From Paenibacillus sp. FSL H7-0326 (GTDB lineage: Bacteria > Bacillota > Bacilli > Paenibacillales > Paenibacillaceae), in assembly GCF_001955535.1 (NCBI RefSeq), contig NZ_MPVN01000002.1:620001-684000 (forward strand): DNA of 64,000 nt, in the 5' to 3' direction. The notes beneath the pieces are model-generated. The model did not search any database and was not told the origin of the DNA. It was given only the letters and a program-made list of their open reading frames with translations. Below are positions 28,201-36,576 of the stretch, in pieces. The position numbers were made by a program, and so were the translations under genes. How positions within the stretch are numbered: position 1 is the stretch's first letter; each line of letters begins with the position of its first letter.

Positions 28201-28289
28201 ATTTCTTCTCCTTCCAAAGAAAGAAAAGTCCAATTTCGCATGGGCGAAAATGAACTTTTCTGGCACATTTCATGCAAGTGGATGCTGGA

Positions 28290-28724
28290 TCAATGTAAAT
28301 GCTCCGAAATTTGCGTCAATGCCTCCCCGGCATTATCAGCAAGCAGATGAGTGACCGCCAAATCACCCAAAGAGACGATACCTATCAGCTGATCCCCTTC
28401 GATGACGGGAATTCTGCGAATCTGGTATTTAGCCATCAGCTCAGCTGCTTCATCTGCTGTGGTATCCTTCGTCACGGTATGAACCTTCTTCGTCATGACC
28501 TCTTCAACACCGGTTGAACCTGAATGCTTGCCCGCATACCCTCTGAGCACAAGATCGCGGTCTGTTACGACACCCACCAGCTTAGAGCTGTTCTCCGTTT
28601 CTACAATCGGAATAAAGCCTGTATCCTGATCCTTCATCATCACGGCTATATCATAGATATGTTTATCTGCTGAAACCGTCGCTACACCGGTAGACATCAC
28701 TTCAGAGACCATTTTTTTTGTCAT
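28290..28724 (-). CDS. Tandem CBS-domain protein
   Basis: A 144-residue stand-alone pair of CBS domains, an adenosine-nucleotide-sensing module. Domain 1 is at about 7-60 (VATVSADKHIYDIAVMM, VGVVTDRDLVLRG) and domain 2 at about 72-125 (VHTVTKDTTADEAAELM, RRIPVIEGDQLIGIVSLGDL). It resembles B. subtilis YhcV/YrpF-like general stress CBS proteins; the ligand and partner cannot be read. AGGAGG stands 7 nt before the ATG. Located about 100 nt downstream of the M20 gene. Confidence 0.88.
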   Translation of the reverse strand: MTKKMVSEVMSTGVATVSADKHIYDIAVMMKDQDTGFIPIVETENSSKLVGVVTDRDLVLRGYAGKHSGSTGVEEVMTKKVHTVTKDTTADEAAELMAKYQIRRIPVIEGDQLIGIVSLGDLAVTHLLADNAGEALTQISEHLH

Positions 28725-28756
28725 CCGAAGACCTCCTAATCATGAAATTTAAGCCT

Positions 28757-28818
28757 TACATTTCATCATTAGGTTAACCCGAACTAGCTAAAGATATTAT
28801 GAAATGGATTCAACTTAT
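28757..28818. repeat. Interspersed inverted repeat, copy B
   Basis: Shares AGCTAAAGATATTATGAAAT and the following GGATTCAACTTATTA with copies A and C; the opposite arm is ACATTTCATCATTA. On the minus strand it begins within 7 nt of the M20 amidohydrolase stop and precedes the CBS gene. Confidence 0.7.
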
Positions 28819-28824
28819 TAAACA

Positions 28825-30015
28825 TTATGCATGCACGGTTGATGTAATATACTCCTCAGCATAGCTTTTTGTCATTTGTATGAATAATTGCATGGCATCG
28901 AGCATCGCCTGCTCGTCAAAATCAAACTTGGGATGATGATGCGGATAGATCGCTCCGGTATTATCGCTGCCTGCACCCACAAACATGAAGCAGCCTGGAA
29001 CCTCCTGCAAATAATAAGCAAAATCCTCAGCCGGCATCAGTTTTGGCGTTACACGCACTCGCTCTGCACCAAATGCCTTCGTCGCTGTATCAAAAAAACG
29101 GGCCGCTTCCTTGTCATCATTAACGACAGGCGGGTATCCCATCACATAATTGATGTTGTAGGTGGCTCCATATGCAGAAGACACCTGCTTCGTAAGCTGA
29201 TGAACACGATCTTTCATTATAGAACGCGTCTCGGCATCAAATGTGCGAACCGTACCGCTGATCGTAAAGTTCTCTGCAATTACATTTTGTGCAGAACCGC
29301 CTCTAATTGTCCCTATTGTTAGTACAGCAGGCTGAAGCGGATCCACCGAACGGCTGACAACACTTTGCATCTGGAGCACAAGTGAAGCCCCGGCTACAAT
29401 GCTGTCAATACTGTTATGTGGCATCCCCCCATGTCCGCCTTTACCTGTTAGTTCTATATAAAAGTCGTCCGCAGCGGCCATCATCGCCCCAGGAGTGCTG
29501 GCATATGTGCCGAGCGGAATGGGTGTCCATAAATGAATACCGTAAATAACATCGACATCCGCTAATGCCCCGTCTGCTATCACTTTTGCTGCTCCTCCAG
29601 GAAGAAGCTCCTCGGCAGGCTGGAACAGAAACCGCACCTCACCAATGAAATCCTCTATATGTTCGCTCATATATGCCGCAGTACCCAGCAGGGTTGCCAT
29701 ATGTCCATCATGTCCGCAGGCATGCATTGCTCCGTCCACTTGAGACTTATAAGCGGTCTCCTTCTCATCCTGAATAGGGAGTGCATCCATATCTGCTCGA
29801 AGCATAACGACAGGCCCAGGTACGCTCGTTTGCAGGATGCCGATCACACCATGTCCACCTACATTTTTTATAACCTTCAGACCAAAGGATTCAAGCTGCT
29901 CGGCAATAAACCTGGATGTATTCACTTCATGAAAGGAAAGCTCTGGATTCTGGTGAAGATAACGTCTCCACACAATCATTTGGTCAAGCCACTCATCTAA
30001 ACTGCGCTCTCTCAT
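28825..30015 (-). CDS. M20-family amidohydrolase/peptidase
   Basis: Zinc-dependent amidohydrolase of the M20D group (hippurate, N-acyl-amino-acid or N-acetyl-diaminopimelate-like substrates). Of 396 residues, the metal motifs are MLRADMDALPI, HACGHDGHMA, FQPAEELLPGGA and IHLWTPIPLGT. The dimerisation domain includes GKGGHGGMPHNSIDSI. The C-terminal LMPAEDFAYYLQ and a histidine in HHHPKFDFDE complete the site. GGAGGG precedes the ATG. The substrate is not resolvable; a dapE-type role is not indicated by neighbours. Confidence 0.9.
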   Translation of the reverse strand: MRERSLDEWLDQMIVWRRYLHQNPELSFHEVNTSRFIAEQLESFGLKVIKNVGGHGVIGILQTSVPGPVVMLRADMDALPIQDEKETAYKSQVDGAMHACGHDGHMATLLGTAAYMSEHIEDFIGEVRFLFQPAEELLPGGAAKVIADGALADVDVIYGIHLWTPIPLGTYASTPGAMMAAADDFYIELTGKGGHGGMPHNSIDSIVAGASLVLQMQSVVSRSVDPLQPAVLTIGTIRGGSAQNVIAENFTISGTVRTFDAETRSIMKDRVHQLTKQVSSAYGATYNINYVMGYPPVVNDDKEAARFFDTATKAFGAERVRVTPKLMPAEDFAYYLQEVPGCFMFVGAGSDNTGAIYPHHHPKFDFDEQAMLDAMQLFIQMTKSYAEEYITSTVHA

Positions 30016-30179
30016 AAAACGCCCTCCACCCCTTCTAATGTTTTCCTATCATTGTATCAGAAATTATGCTTAAACGATATGAAATGGCAGGTTATGGAAA
30101 GCTTGCACATGCTGAGGAAACATACTATCATGATATTTGTGAACACAAAGGAGCATTGTATAAGGAGGGTTCATCTTCT

Positions 30180-30527
30180 ATGATATTTGAGAACACGGGC
30201 TTGGACGGTCTCAGAAGCGATCTTGCATACTTAGATGAAAGCGCGGAAAAGGCCGGCTTTGTTCGTTGGCAATGGGAATACTACCGCGCTACATACGACT
30301 ACAAAATCGAAGACAGCAAATCAAAAAATGAATATTTCTTACGAATCAATACGCGTGTAATCGAGGGCAAGCTAGAGAAACCTGACACTATTTTATCTGT
30401 AGAAGCTGTATATATCGGAAGAGCAACTTTTCCTCACGGACTGGAGTACGAAAGTGAAATTCCTGCTCCAGTGATGAGCCTTGCTAACGAGAAGATTAAG
30501 CAGCTCAAGGAATTGCTTGAAGCGTAA
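30180..30527 (+). CDS. yugN: YugN-like family protein
   Basis: A 115-residue protein of the YugN family (unknown function, found in Bacillales). It begins MIFENTGLDGLRSDLAYLDE and continues FVRWQWEYYRATYDYKIED, with the C-terminal EAVYIGRATFPHGLEYE. The ATG at 30180 is chosen because GGAGGG lies 10 nt before it. The open frame upstream reads as non-family sequence. The gene ends 13 nt before the FtsW-type gene on the same strand, so they are probably co-transcribed. Confidence 0.82.
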   Translation: MIFENTGLDGLRSDLAYLDESAEKAGFVRWQWEYYRATYDYKIEDSKSKNEYFLRINTRVIEGKLEKPDTILSVEAVYIGRATFPHGLEYESEIPAPVMSLANEKIKQLKELLEA

Positions 30528-30540
30528 TCAGGAACAGCCT

Positions 30541-31812
30541 ATGAAGACAAAAGAAACAAGGCGTGTGCGAAGAGGTATGCCTGATTTTCAGTTACTCATC
30601 CTCACCTTGTTATTAGTAGGCTTTGGATTGATCATGGTTTACAGCTCGAGCGCAAGCATAGCCCTCGTCTCAGAAGATTACAACAATGATGCTCTTTATT
30701 TCACCAAGCGACAAGTGGTCTTTGCGATCCTCGGAGTTATTGGCATGTTTGTTGCCATGAACATTCCTTTTGCAAAGTACAAGCAATTATATATACCATT
30801 GTTTCTCCTAACTGTCATATTACTGTTAGCTGTGTTAGTTGTAGGTGCGGAAATTAACAACGCGAAGAGCTGGTTCTCTCTAGGGCCAATTAATCTTCAG
30901 CCTTCTGAAATTGCCAAGATTTCTCTCATTCTGTATTTATCCGCGCTGATTACCAAGAAGGGCGAACGGTTCCGTGATTTACGAACCGGCTATATTCCAG
31001 TCATGATTATTGTCGGCTTTGTCGCCGGACTGATCATGCTGCAGCCTGACTTTGGTACAACCTTCATTCTAGTCGCTACCTGCGGCCTTATTATCTATGC
31101 AGGCGGCGCCAGTATGAAGCATATTATGGGTTCAATTGGACTCTTAGTTGTCGGAGCAGGCATTGTCATCGGAGCAAAATATATCATCGACTTAATGACA
31201 GGCAATGCATCCGGTAATTTCGGCGGTTACCAGCTTGCCCGGTTCACGTCATTTCTCAATCCGTTATCTGACCCTACCAATTCATCCTATAACCTGCTGC
31301 ATTCCTTAACCGCAATTGGACAAGGCGGGCTGTTCGGTGCTGGCATTGGGCAAGGCGTGATTAAGCTGCACTATTTACCTAACGCTTTTAACGATTTCAT
31401 TTTTGCCGTTATCGGTGAGGAATTAGGTCTAGTGGGAACAATCCTGTTCCTTGGGGTTTATATTTATTTTATCTGGCGCGGCTTCATTATTGCACTGCGC
31501 TGTAAGGACTCCTTCGGTACTCTAGTGGGCGTCGGCATCATGGGACTGATCGCAATCCAGGCTTTTATTAATATCGGCGGCGTAACACAGACTATCCCTG
31601 TAACTGGAGTCACCCTTCCATTTATCAGTTATGGAGGTACGTCTCTGCTGATTACGATGGCCAGCATTGGTATTATGCTCAGTATCTCCCGAGAGAATAG
31701 TCTTGATCAGCCCCAGGAAAGAGTCAAGTCTGTTCGCACCATAACAGAGGAGCAGCGCACCTCGCCTGCTCTCGTTAATCGCAAAACCCAGAAGAGAACA
31801 ACTTCGAAATAA
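30541..31812 (+). CDS. ftsW: FtsW/RodA/SpoVE-family peptidoglycan glycosyltransferase
   Basis: Polytopic SEDS glycosyltransferase that polymerises lipid II at the septum. Of 423 residues, about ten membrane segments are visible. Family motifs include LIMVYSSSA near the N-terminus, LQPSEIAKISLILYLSALI, MLQPDFGTT, ARFTSFLNPLSDP and LPNAFNDFIFAVIGEELG. It ends with GVTLPFISYGGTSLL. Division-type FtsW is favoured over RodA by the MVYSSSA start and by the nearby ylaN gene, as in B. subtilis. The ribosome site before the ATG is weak, consistent with coupling to yugN. A strong terminator follows. Confidence 0.88.
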   Translation: MKTKETRRVRRGMPDFQLLILTLLLVGFGLIMVYSSSASIALVSEDYNNDALYFTKRQVVFAILGVIGMFVAMNIPFAKYKQLYIPLFLLTVILLLAVLVVGAEINNAKSWFSLGPINLQPSEIAKISLILYLSALITKKGERFRDLRTGYIPVMIIVGFVAGLIMLQPDFGTTFILVATCGLIIYAGGASMKHIMGSIGLLVVGAGIVIGAKYIIDLMTGNASGNFGGYQLARFTSFLNPLSDPTNSSYNLLHSLTAIGQGGLFGAGIGQGVIKLHYLPNAFNDFIFAVIGEELGLVGTILFLGVYIYFIWRGFIIALRCKDSFGTLVGVGIMGLIAIQAFINIGGVTQTIPVTGVTLPFISYGGTSLLITMASIGIMLSISRENSLDQPQERVKSVRTITEEQRTSPALVNRKTQKRTTSK

Positions 31813-31828
31813 GTGTTGTAATAACGAC

Positions 31829-31869
31829 AAAAGGACAGTTTGGTCATTTGACCAAACCGTCCTTTTTTT
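31829..31869 (+). terminator. Bidirectional terminator between ftsW and the Asp23 gene
   Basis: Stem AAAAGGACaGTTTGGTCA/TGACCAAACcGTCCTTTT followed by TTT; the reverse strand also ends in TTTT. Confidence 0.9.
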
Positions 31870-31930
31870 GTCATTATCCGATTCCATTGCACAAGACCAG
31901 TAATCTGCCGTTTCATTACCTGTAACAGAC

Positions 31931-32293
31931 TTACTGCTCATCTCCCTTGAATGACACGCCTTCAACTTTCACATTCACTTCAACTACCCGCAGTCCTGTC
32001 ATACTCTCTACGGCTACACGTACATTCTGTTGAAGCATCCGGGACACCTCGTGAATTGGTGTTTCATACAAGACGATAATTCTTAGATCAATTGCCGCCT
32101 CTGTGGATCCAACCTCCACGGTTACGCCCTTCTGTACATTCTTACCGCTGAGGCGCTTGGCCCAGCCTTCGGACAACCCTCCGGACATTGCTGCAATTCC
32201 CGGAGTTTCGAGTGCCGCAAGACCAGCAATTTTAGCTACAACATCATTAGATATACGAATGTTGCCTGTTTCGATTTCGAGCTGCTCTGCCAT
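31931..32293 (-). CDS. Asp23/Gls24-family envelope stress protein
   Basis: Soluble 120-residue Asp23/DUF322 protein, a membrane-proximal stress protein family in Firmicutes. Family features are IETGNIRISNDVVAKIAGLA, then VTVEVGSTEAAIDLRIIVLY and a C-terminal GLRVVEVNVKVEGVSF. AGGAGG stands 7 nt before the ATG; the in-frame extension upstream is unlikely. Which paralogue (YqhY- or YloU-like) it represents is not clear. Monocistronic, convergent with ftsW. Confidence 0.87.
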   Translation of the reverse strand: MAEQLEIETGNIRISNDVVAKIAGLAALETPGIAAMSGGLSEGWAKRLSGKNVQKGVTVEVGSTEAAIDLRIIVLYETPIHEVSRMLQQNVRVAVESMTGLRVVEVNVKVEGVSFKGDEQ

Positions 32294-32456
32294 GCCGAAT
32301 CCTCCTTTGGCTTCATTACCCATATTTTAAAGCCTTTCACCCCTAAAAAGCAAATCTATATATCTCATCACTTACATAGCAAAGCCTGCTCATATTTTAG
32401 TTGAATGAGGGGATATTATAACAAGTATGTTTCTGTTCTATCAGGGGGCGATCTTT

Positions 32457-33518
32457 ATGAACAAATTGACTTCAATCCTGCTCATCCTTACCTTCTGTTT
32501 AAGCGCTGCAGCACATTTTCTGCACCTTGATCCGCTTATACAGTTTATCCTATCTTCGATTGCCGTCATCTTCGTAGCTGCTTTTTTAGGAAAAGCAACC
32601 GAAAGCGTGGCGCACTATGCAGGGGAGCGGCTTGGCGGATTTCTCAATGCAACATTCGGAAATGCTGCAGAGCTCATCATTGCGATTTTCCTCGTGCGGG
32701 AAGGTCTATATGATATGGTAAAAGCAAGCTTGACCGGCTCTATCATCGGGAATCTTCTGCTCGTGCTTGGACTCAGCATATTCCTTGGGGGGTTGAAATA
32801 CAAAACACAGAGCTTTAATGAATCGCTCGCCGGGATGAACGGCTCTCTCATGACCGTTGCCGTTATCGCCTTATTCGTCCCTGCCGTCTTTCTTAACACC
32901 CATACAATTACAGAAAATCAGACGAAAACTTTAAGCTTGCTCGTGGCCGGCATCCTGATTGTGTCCTATCTGGCCTGGATTCTGTTCTCCATGATCACTC
33001 ATAAGGACCTTCTGACGGATTACTCGGACGGTGCTGAGCTCGATCATGGTGAAAAGCCCAAATGGTCCAAGAAAGGTTCGATTATCTATCTTATTGCTGC
33101 TACCGTAATGGTTGCCTTTGTCAGTGAATGGCTTGTCGGAACGCTGGAGTCGCTTACGACTCAATTCGGTTTCAGTGAAGTATTCGTAGGAGCCTTTCTT
33201 GTCGCCATTATCGGAAATGCCGCCGAGCATAGTGCTGCTGTCCTGCTTGCCATGAAGAACAAAATAGGCGCAGCTGTAGAAATTGCCGTTGGCAGCAGCC
33301 TGCAGATCGCCTTGTTCGTTGCTCCCATTCTCGTATTTGTGAGCTTCTTCTCCGGTAATACAATGGATATCGTTTTCACCACTATTGAACTTGCTGCCAT
33401 TGCAGTTGCCGTGTTCATATCCAAATCCATCACGCAGGACGGTTCCACGAACTGGTATGAGGGACTGCTTCTCATGGCGGTATATTGTATTCTCGGCGTC
33501 TCCTTTTTTCTTATCTGA
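32457..33518 (+). CDS. cax: Calcium/proton antiporter (CaCA, CAX family)
   Basis: Membrane Ca2+/H+ exchanger of 353 residues with about 11 hydrophobic segments. The two CaCA alpha-repeat signatures are plain: GNAAELIIAIF and GNAAEHSAAVL. These pseudo-symmetric repeats form the ion path. An acidic cytoplasmic segment (DYSDGAELDHGEKPKW) separates the halves. GGGGGCG stands ahead of the ATG at 32457; a longer in-frame start upstream is less likely. Resembles B. subtilis ChaA (YfkE). No cation riboswitch was recognised in the 160 nt upstream. Confidence 0.92.
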   Translation: MNKLTSILLILTFCLSAAAHFLHLDPLIQFILSSIAVIFVAAFLGKATESVAHYAGERLGGFLNATFGNAAELIIAIFLVREGLYDMVKASLTGSIIGNLLLVLGLSIFLGGLKYKTQSFNESLAGMNGSLMTVAVIALFVPAVFLNTHTITENQTKTLSLLVAGILIVSYLAWILFSMITHKDLLTDYSDGAELDHGEKPKWSKKGSIIYLIAATVMVAFVSEWLVGTLESLTTQFGFSEVFVGAFLVAIIGNAAEHSAAVLLAMKNKIGAAVEIAVGSSLQIALFVAPILVFVSFFSGNTMDIVFTTIELAAIAVAVFISKSITQDGSTNWYEGLLLMAVYCILGVSFFLI

Positions 33519-33544
33519 GCGCTTCAGTCAGTCAAAAAACATAC

Positions 33545-33576
33545 GAAAAAAGCATGCATCTCTCCATGCATGCTTC
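33545..33576 (-). terminator. Terminator between cax and ylaN
   Basis: Stem AAGCATGCAT-ctctcc-ATGCATGCTT; the minus strand runs into TTTTTT, which fits ending the ylaN transcript. Confidence 0.8.
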
Positions 33577-33593
33577 TATAAATGACCTTGCGC

Positions 33594-33890
33594 TTACTCC
33601 AGATTCCCTTTATTATTCAGCGCTTCATAGAGAACGGCTAAATTACGTTCAAGGTTATTCACCAGCTGCTTGCCTGTTTCCGCTGGAAGAAGTCCTGCAC
33701 GAACAGCAAAATCAACTTCTTTGGAGAAACCAAATACTTGAGTATCTAATACTTCCTCATAGAGAGGGCAGTAACGTGTTGCCAGGTTCTCCATCTGTAC
33801 TTGAATAAGCTTTTTTATTTTATCTGCATCTTCTTCAAGAAGACTCATCGCTTTGGAATTCAGTTGTTCTTGCAGATTTGATGAAGTCAT
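33594..33890 (-). CDS. ylaN: YlaN family protein (Fur-antagonist-type, DUF1507)
   Basis: A 98-residue helical protein. It matches the YlaN family in [40 protein letters not shown] and the final [12 protein letters not shown]. subtilis YlaN binds iron and acts on Fur, making the family important in iron limitation. The cysteine-containing [13 protein letters not shown] stretch is the most conserved part. GGGGGAAGAG precedes the ATG. It lies near ftsW as in B. subtilis, though on the opposite strand here. Confidence 0.9.
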   Translation of the reverse strand: MTSSNLQEQLNSKAMSLLEEDADKIKKLIQVQMENLATRYCPLYEEVLDTQVFGFSKEVDFAVRAGLLPAETGKQLVNNLERNLAVLYEALNNKGNLE

Positions 33891-33975
33891 GCACTCTTCC
33901 CCCCTATGTCCAGAATCTTGTACGACAATATATCATTAATATTAGACGAAAACCACGCTCAAGACAAGAACCTGC

Positions 33976-34013
33976 TAAAAAAAGCACCTTTACCATCAAG
34001 GTAAAGGTGCTTT
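33976..34013 (-). terminator. Rho-independent terminator after the HPr-like gene
   Basis: Stem AAAGCACCTTTACC/GGTAAAGGTGCTTT with a tight loop; the minus strand continues TTTT. Confidence 0.9.
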
Positions 34014-34031
34014 CAATCGCTGCATAAGCTG

Positions 34032-34277
34032 TTATTCGGCTGCTATTACCACCGTCAAACCATGCTTAGCAAAGACTTCAGAGATTTCACGTTTCGCTTC
34101 ATCGGCATCCGGTCCATGAACATGAAGTTCATACGTTTTATTGCCTACTAACGTAGTAAATAATCCAAGAATGCTTTTTACATCAATGTACTTGCTGTCT
34201 GAGTGAAGTACGATAGAAGAAGTGAACTTACTCGCAGTTTGAGCAATTTCTACAACCGCTGCATTGTTACTCGACAT
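34032..34277 (-). CDS. HPr-family protein lacking the phosphorylatable histidine segment
   Basis: An 81-residue protein that aligns with HPr from helix 1 onward: QTASKFTSSIVLHSDSKYI, then IDVKSILGLFTTLV (the HPr Ser46 region) and DADEAKREISEVFAKHGL. The first strand and the GIHARP loop with His15 are absent. The start is secure, with GGAGGG 6 nt before the ATG. It therefore cannot take phosphate from enzyme I in the usual way, but it keeps the serine region that HPr kinase modifies in HPr and Crh. A regulatory, Crh-like role with CcpA is possible but inferred. Monocistronic. Confidence 0.85.
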   Translation of the reverse strand: MSSNNAAVVEIAQTASKFTSSIVLHSDSKYIDVKSILGLFTTLVGNKTYELHVHGPDADEAKREISEVFAKHGLTVVIAAE

Positions 34278-34377
34278 AGGAATCCCTCCGTCTAATATCA
34301 GATCTCTAATGTAATATAACCAGCTTTATGATACCTTGAATCCGCTTTCTTAGCAACTGATTTTTCCATTACATCCA

Positions 34378-35493
34378 TTAAACGAGATTTTCCGGATTCA
34401 AACCTTCCAGTTCTGGAATGACAAACAATCCGTCCTTGCGAATAAGAACATCATCAAAGTAGATTTCACCACCGCCATACTCAGGACGCTGAATCAGAAC
34501 AAGGTCCCAATGGATGGATGACGTATTTCCGTTGTCTGTAACATCATATGCCTGACCTGGTGTAAAATGAAGACTTCCTGCAATTTTTTCATCAAACAAA
34601 ATATCTTTCATTGGATGCAAAATATGCGGATTGAAGCCGATCGCAAACTCCCCAATATAACGTGCTCCTTCATCCGAATCTAGGATTTCATTCAGACGCT
34701 TCGTGTCATTGCTCGTTGCTTCCACAATCTTCCCATTTTCAAATGGGAATTTGATGTTCTCAAAAGTAATGCCATTATATAGAGTCGGTGTGTTGTAGCT
34801 GATCGTCCCATTTACAGAATCACGCACTGGAGCACTGTAAACTTCGCCGTCAGGGATGTTTTTCTCCCCTGCACATTTTTCTGCACCAATAGATTTGATT
34901 GAGAAAGTAAGGTCTGTTCCCGGACCGGTAATCCGAACCTTGTCCGTCTTGCGCATAAGATCTGCCAGCGGATCTTGAGCTTTATCCATTTTGGCATAAT
35001 CCAGGTTGCATACATCAAAATAAAAGTCTTCAAAAGCTTCTGTGCTCGTATTGGCCAGCTGAGCCATACTTGCGTTCGGATAGCGCAGGACGACCCATTT
35101 GGTACGTTTAACACGCTCTTCACTATGTACGGGATGCGAGTAGAGTGAGTTATACATTTTCATTTTGTCCTCAGGTACATCAGACAGGTCGTTCGCATTC
35201 TCGCCGGCTCGGATCCCTATGTAACAATCCATCAGCTCCATACGCTTCAAATCAATCTCTGCCCAGGTCTTCAGCATCTCTTCGGTAGCATTCTTGAGCA
35301 TTGCACGTTGAACAGTCTTATCTGTAAGCTGAACGAAAGCATTTCCGCCTGCTTTACCGACCTCTTCAATAATCGCGTTGATGAGATCTCGCTCAGAACC
35401 GATCATTTCTACTAATACATTTTCGCCTGGCTGTACGTTCACTGAATAGTTCACCAAATTTTGCGCCAGCTTCTGAATTCTAGGATCTTTCAT
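34378..35493 (-). CDS. ampS: M29-family aminopeptidase (AmpS type)
   Basis: Thermophilic-type metallo-aminopeptidase, cytosolic, 371 residues. Family elements include the N-terminal KLAQNLVNYSVNVQPGENV, IGIRAGENANDLSDVP, GPGTDLTFSIK, GEVYSAPVRDSVNG (metal-ligand region) and EFAIGFNPHI. The C-terminal GSLHFTPGQAYD and SSIHWDLVLIQ carry further metal ligands. GGAGGAG precedes the ATG. The length is about 40 residues shorter than B. subtilis AmpS but all motifs are present. Appears monocistronic. Confidence 0.9.
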   Translation of the reverse strand: MKDPRIQKLAQNLVNYSVNVQPGENVLVEMIGSERDLINAIIEEVGKAGGNAFVQLTDKTVQRAMLKNATEEMLKTWAEIDLKRMELMDCYIGIRAGENANDLSDVPEDKMKMYNSLYSHPVHSEERVKRTKWVVLRYPNASMAQLANTSTEAFEDFYFDVCNLDYAKMDKAQDPLADLMRKTDKVRITGPGTDLTFSIKSIGAEKCAGEKNIPDGEVYSAPVRDSVNGTISYNTPTLYNGITFENIKFPFENGKIVEATSNDTKRLNEILDSDEGARYIGEFAIGFNPHILHPMKDILFDEKIAGSLHFTPGQAYDVTDNGNTSSIHWDLVLIQRPEYGGGEIYFDDVLIRKDGLFVIPELEGLNPENLV

Positions 35494-35617
35494 TGTCTTG
35501 CTCCTCCTTCAAGTTGGTTCATTTCTATTGTAGCACCCCTTTGTGTTTTGGGGTATCTATTTGGGGCAGCCCCTTCAGCCAACCTGGTTTTCAACTGTAT
35601 ACTTTGCTTAGTGATGC

Positions 35618-36451
35618 TTAGTGATACTTACTGAAATAAATATCTGTAATGAGCATTTCTTTCTCTTTCTTATTATTCTTATCAGTGACTTCATTCTCCG
35701 AGGAGAGTCTGATCGGTAAGCTGGATTGCTTATTTACGGTAAGATGATAAACCGATTTGACGGTTATATTCTTCACTCTTTGGTTAAGTCCATCATTCTC
35801 CTCATTCCATATTCTTTCCAGCTCTTTCATGCACTGCTGGCGTTTGCTGCTGTCTACCTGGTTTGCAAGCTCAGGCAGCTCATCATGAAGCATCTGCATT
35901 TCTTTCTTCAGTTGATCGGCTATCCATTGACTGGCTTCATCTTCAGCAAGCTCAATTCGAATCATTTGCGTTCCCCGAGGGGCTCCTGACTCATTGCTGA
36001 ATGCCTTTCCTTTCATATTACCGATCTTCTCCAGCTGTTCTACCGGGTTCAGCCGGGTCAAGCCCCCATACGAGCTGTCCTCCATACGATCCGACATTCT
36101 CCACATCCCGGCCTTTCGCTCCATATTGACAGGATGAGAGTCTGTCTCTGCCTTATTGCTGCTGCTCGTCTCCAAACGGCCCTTGTATTCCTGACTTGTT
36201 ACGACCAGCTTGTTATGGTTAGATAATGTCCCTTTATATTCAAAATGCTGGTTAAACTCGCCCTGCGCTGAAGTTCTAAGTCCTGCATGGCCTTCAAAGG
36301 TCATTTCCTCCTTACCAGCTAGTCCCGAAAGAGCTCGATGAAATGTCTCTTCAGGATCAAGTGAATTGTTGAACATCCCGCATCCGCTCATGCTGAATAG
36401 CGATAAAGTCACAATCGATATTAGAATAGTGCGTAATCTCAATCTTCGCAT
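35618..36451 (-). CDS. Putative secreted lipoprotein, 277 residues
   Basis: Signal peptide with lipobox: MRRLRLRTILISIVTLSLFS followed by MSGC, so the mature protein would start at Cys24 and be membrane anchored outside the cell. The remainder is hydrophilic, with charged helices around 165-225 (ASQWIADQLKKEMQ, RQQCMKELERIWNEEND). It ends in strands with INDxYF-like sequence (ITDIYFSKYH). It resembles uncharacterised LppX/DUF6612-like lipoproteins, but the family is not certain. The gene stops inside a short tandem duplication. Ribosome site moderate. Confidence 0.72.
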   Translation of the reverse strand: MRRLRLRTILISIVTLSLFSMSGCGMFNNSLDPEETFHRALSGLAGKEEMTFEGHAGLRTSAQGEFNQHFEYKGTLSNHNKLVVTSQEYKGRLETSSSNKAETDSHPVNMERKAGMWRMSDRMEDSSYGGLTRLNPVEQLEKIGNMKGKAFSNESGAPRGTQMIRIELAEDEASQWIADQLKKEMQMLHDELPELANQVDSSKRQQCMKELERIWNEENDGLNQRVKNITVKSVYHLTVNKQSSLPIRLSSENEVTDKNNKKEKEMLITDIYFSKYH

Positions 36452-36535
36452 AATAAGTCACTGCCCTTCAGGCTATATAGTATCGTCGGTTGTTAGGTTT
36501 CCCGTTGAACAGTGCTTATATCCAGTACAGCCAAA

Positions 36536-36575
36536 TAAAAAAACATCCGCCGTAATACTACCCCAGCGAATGTTT
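36536..36575 (-). terminator. Rho-independent terminator after the diguanylate cyclase gene
   Basis: Minus strand: AAACATtCGC/GCGgATGTTT stem with a 15-nt loop and a run of T. Confidence 0.65.
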
Positions 36576-36576
36576 G

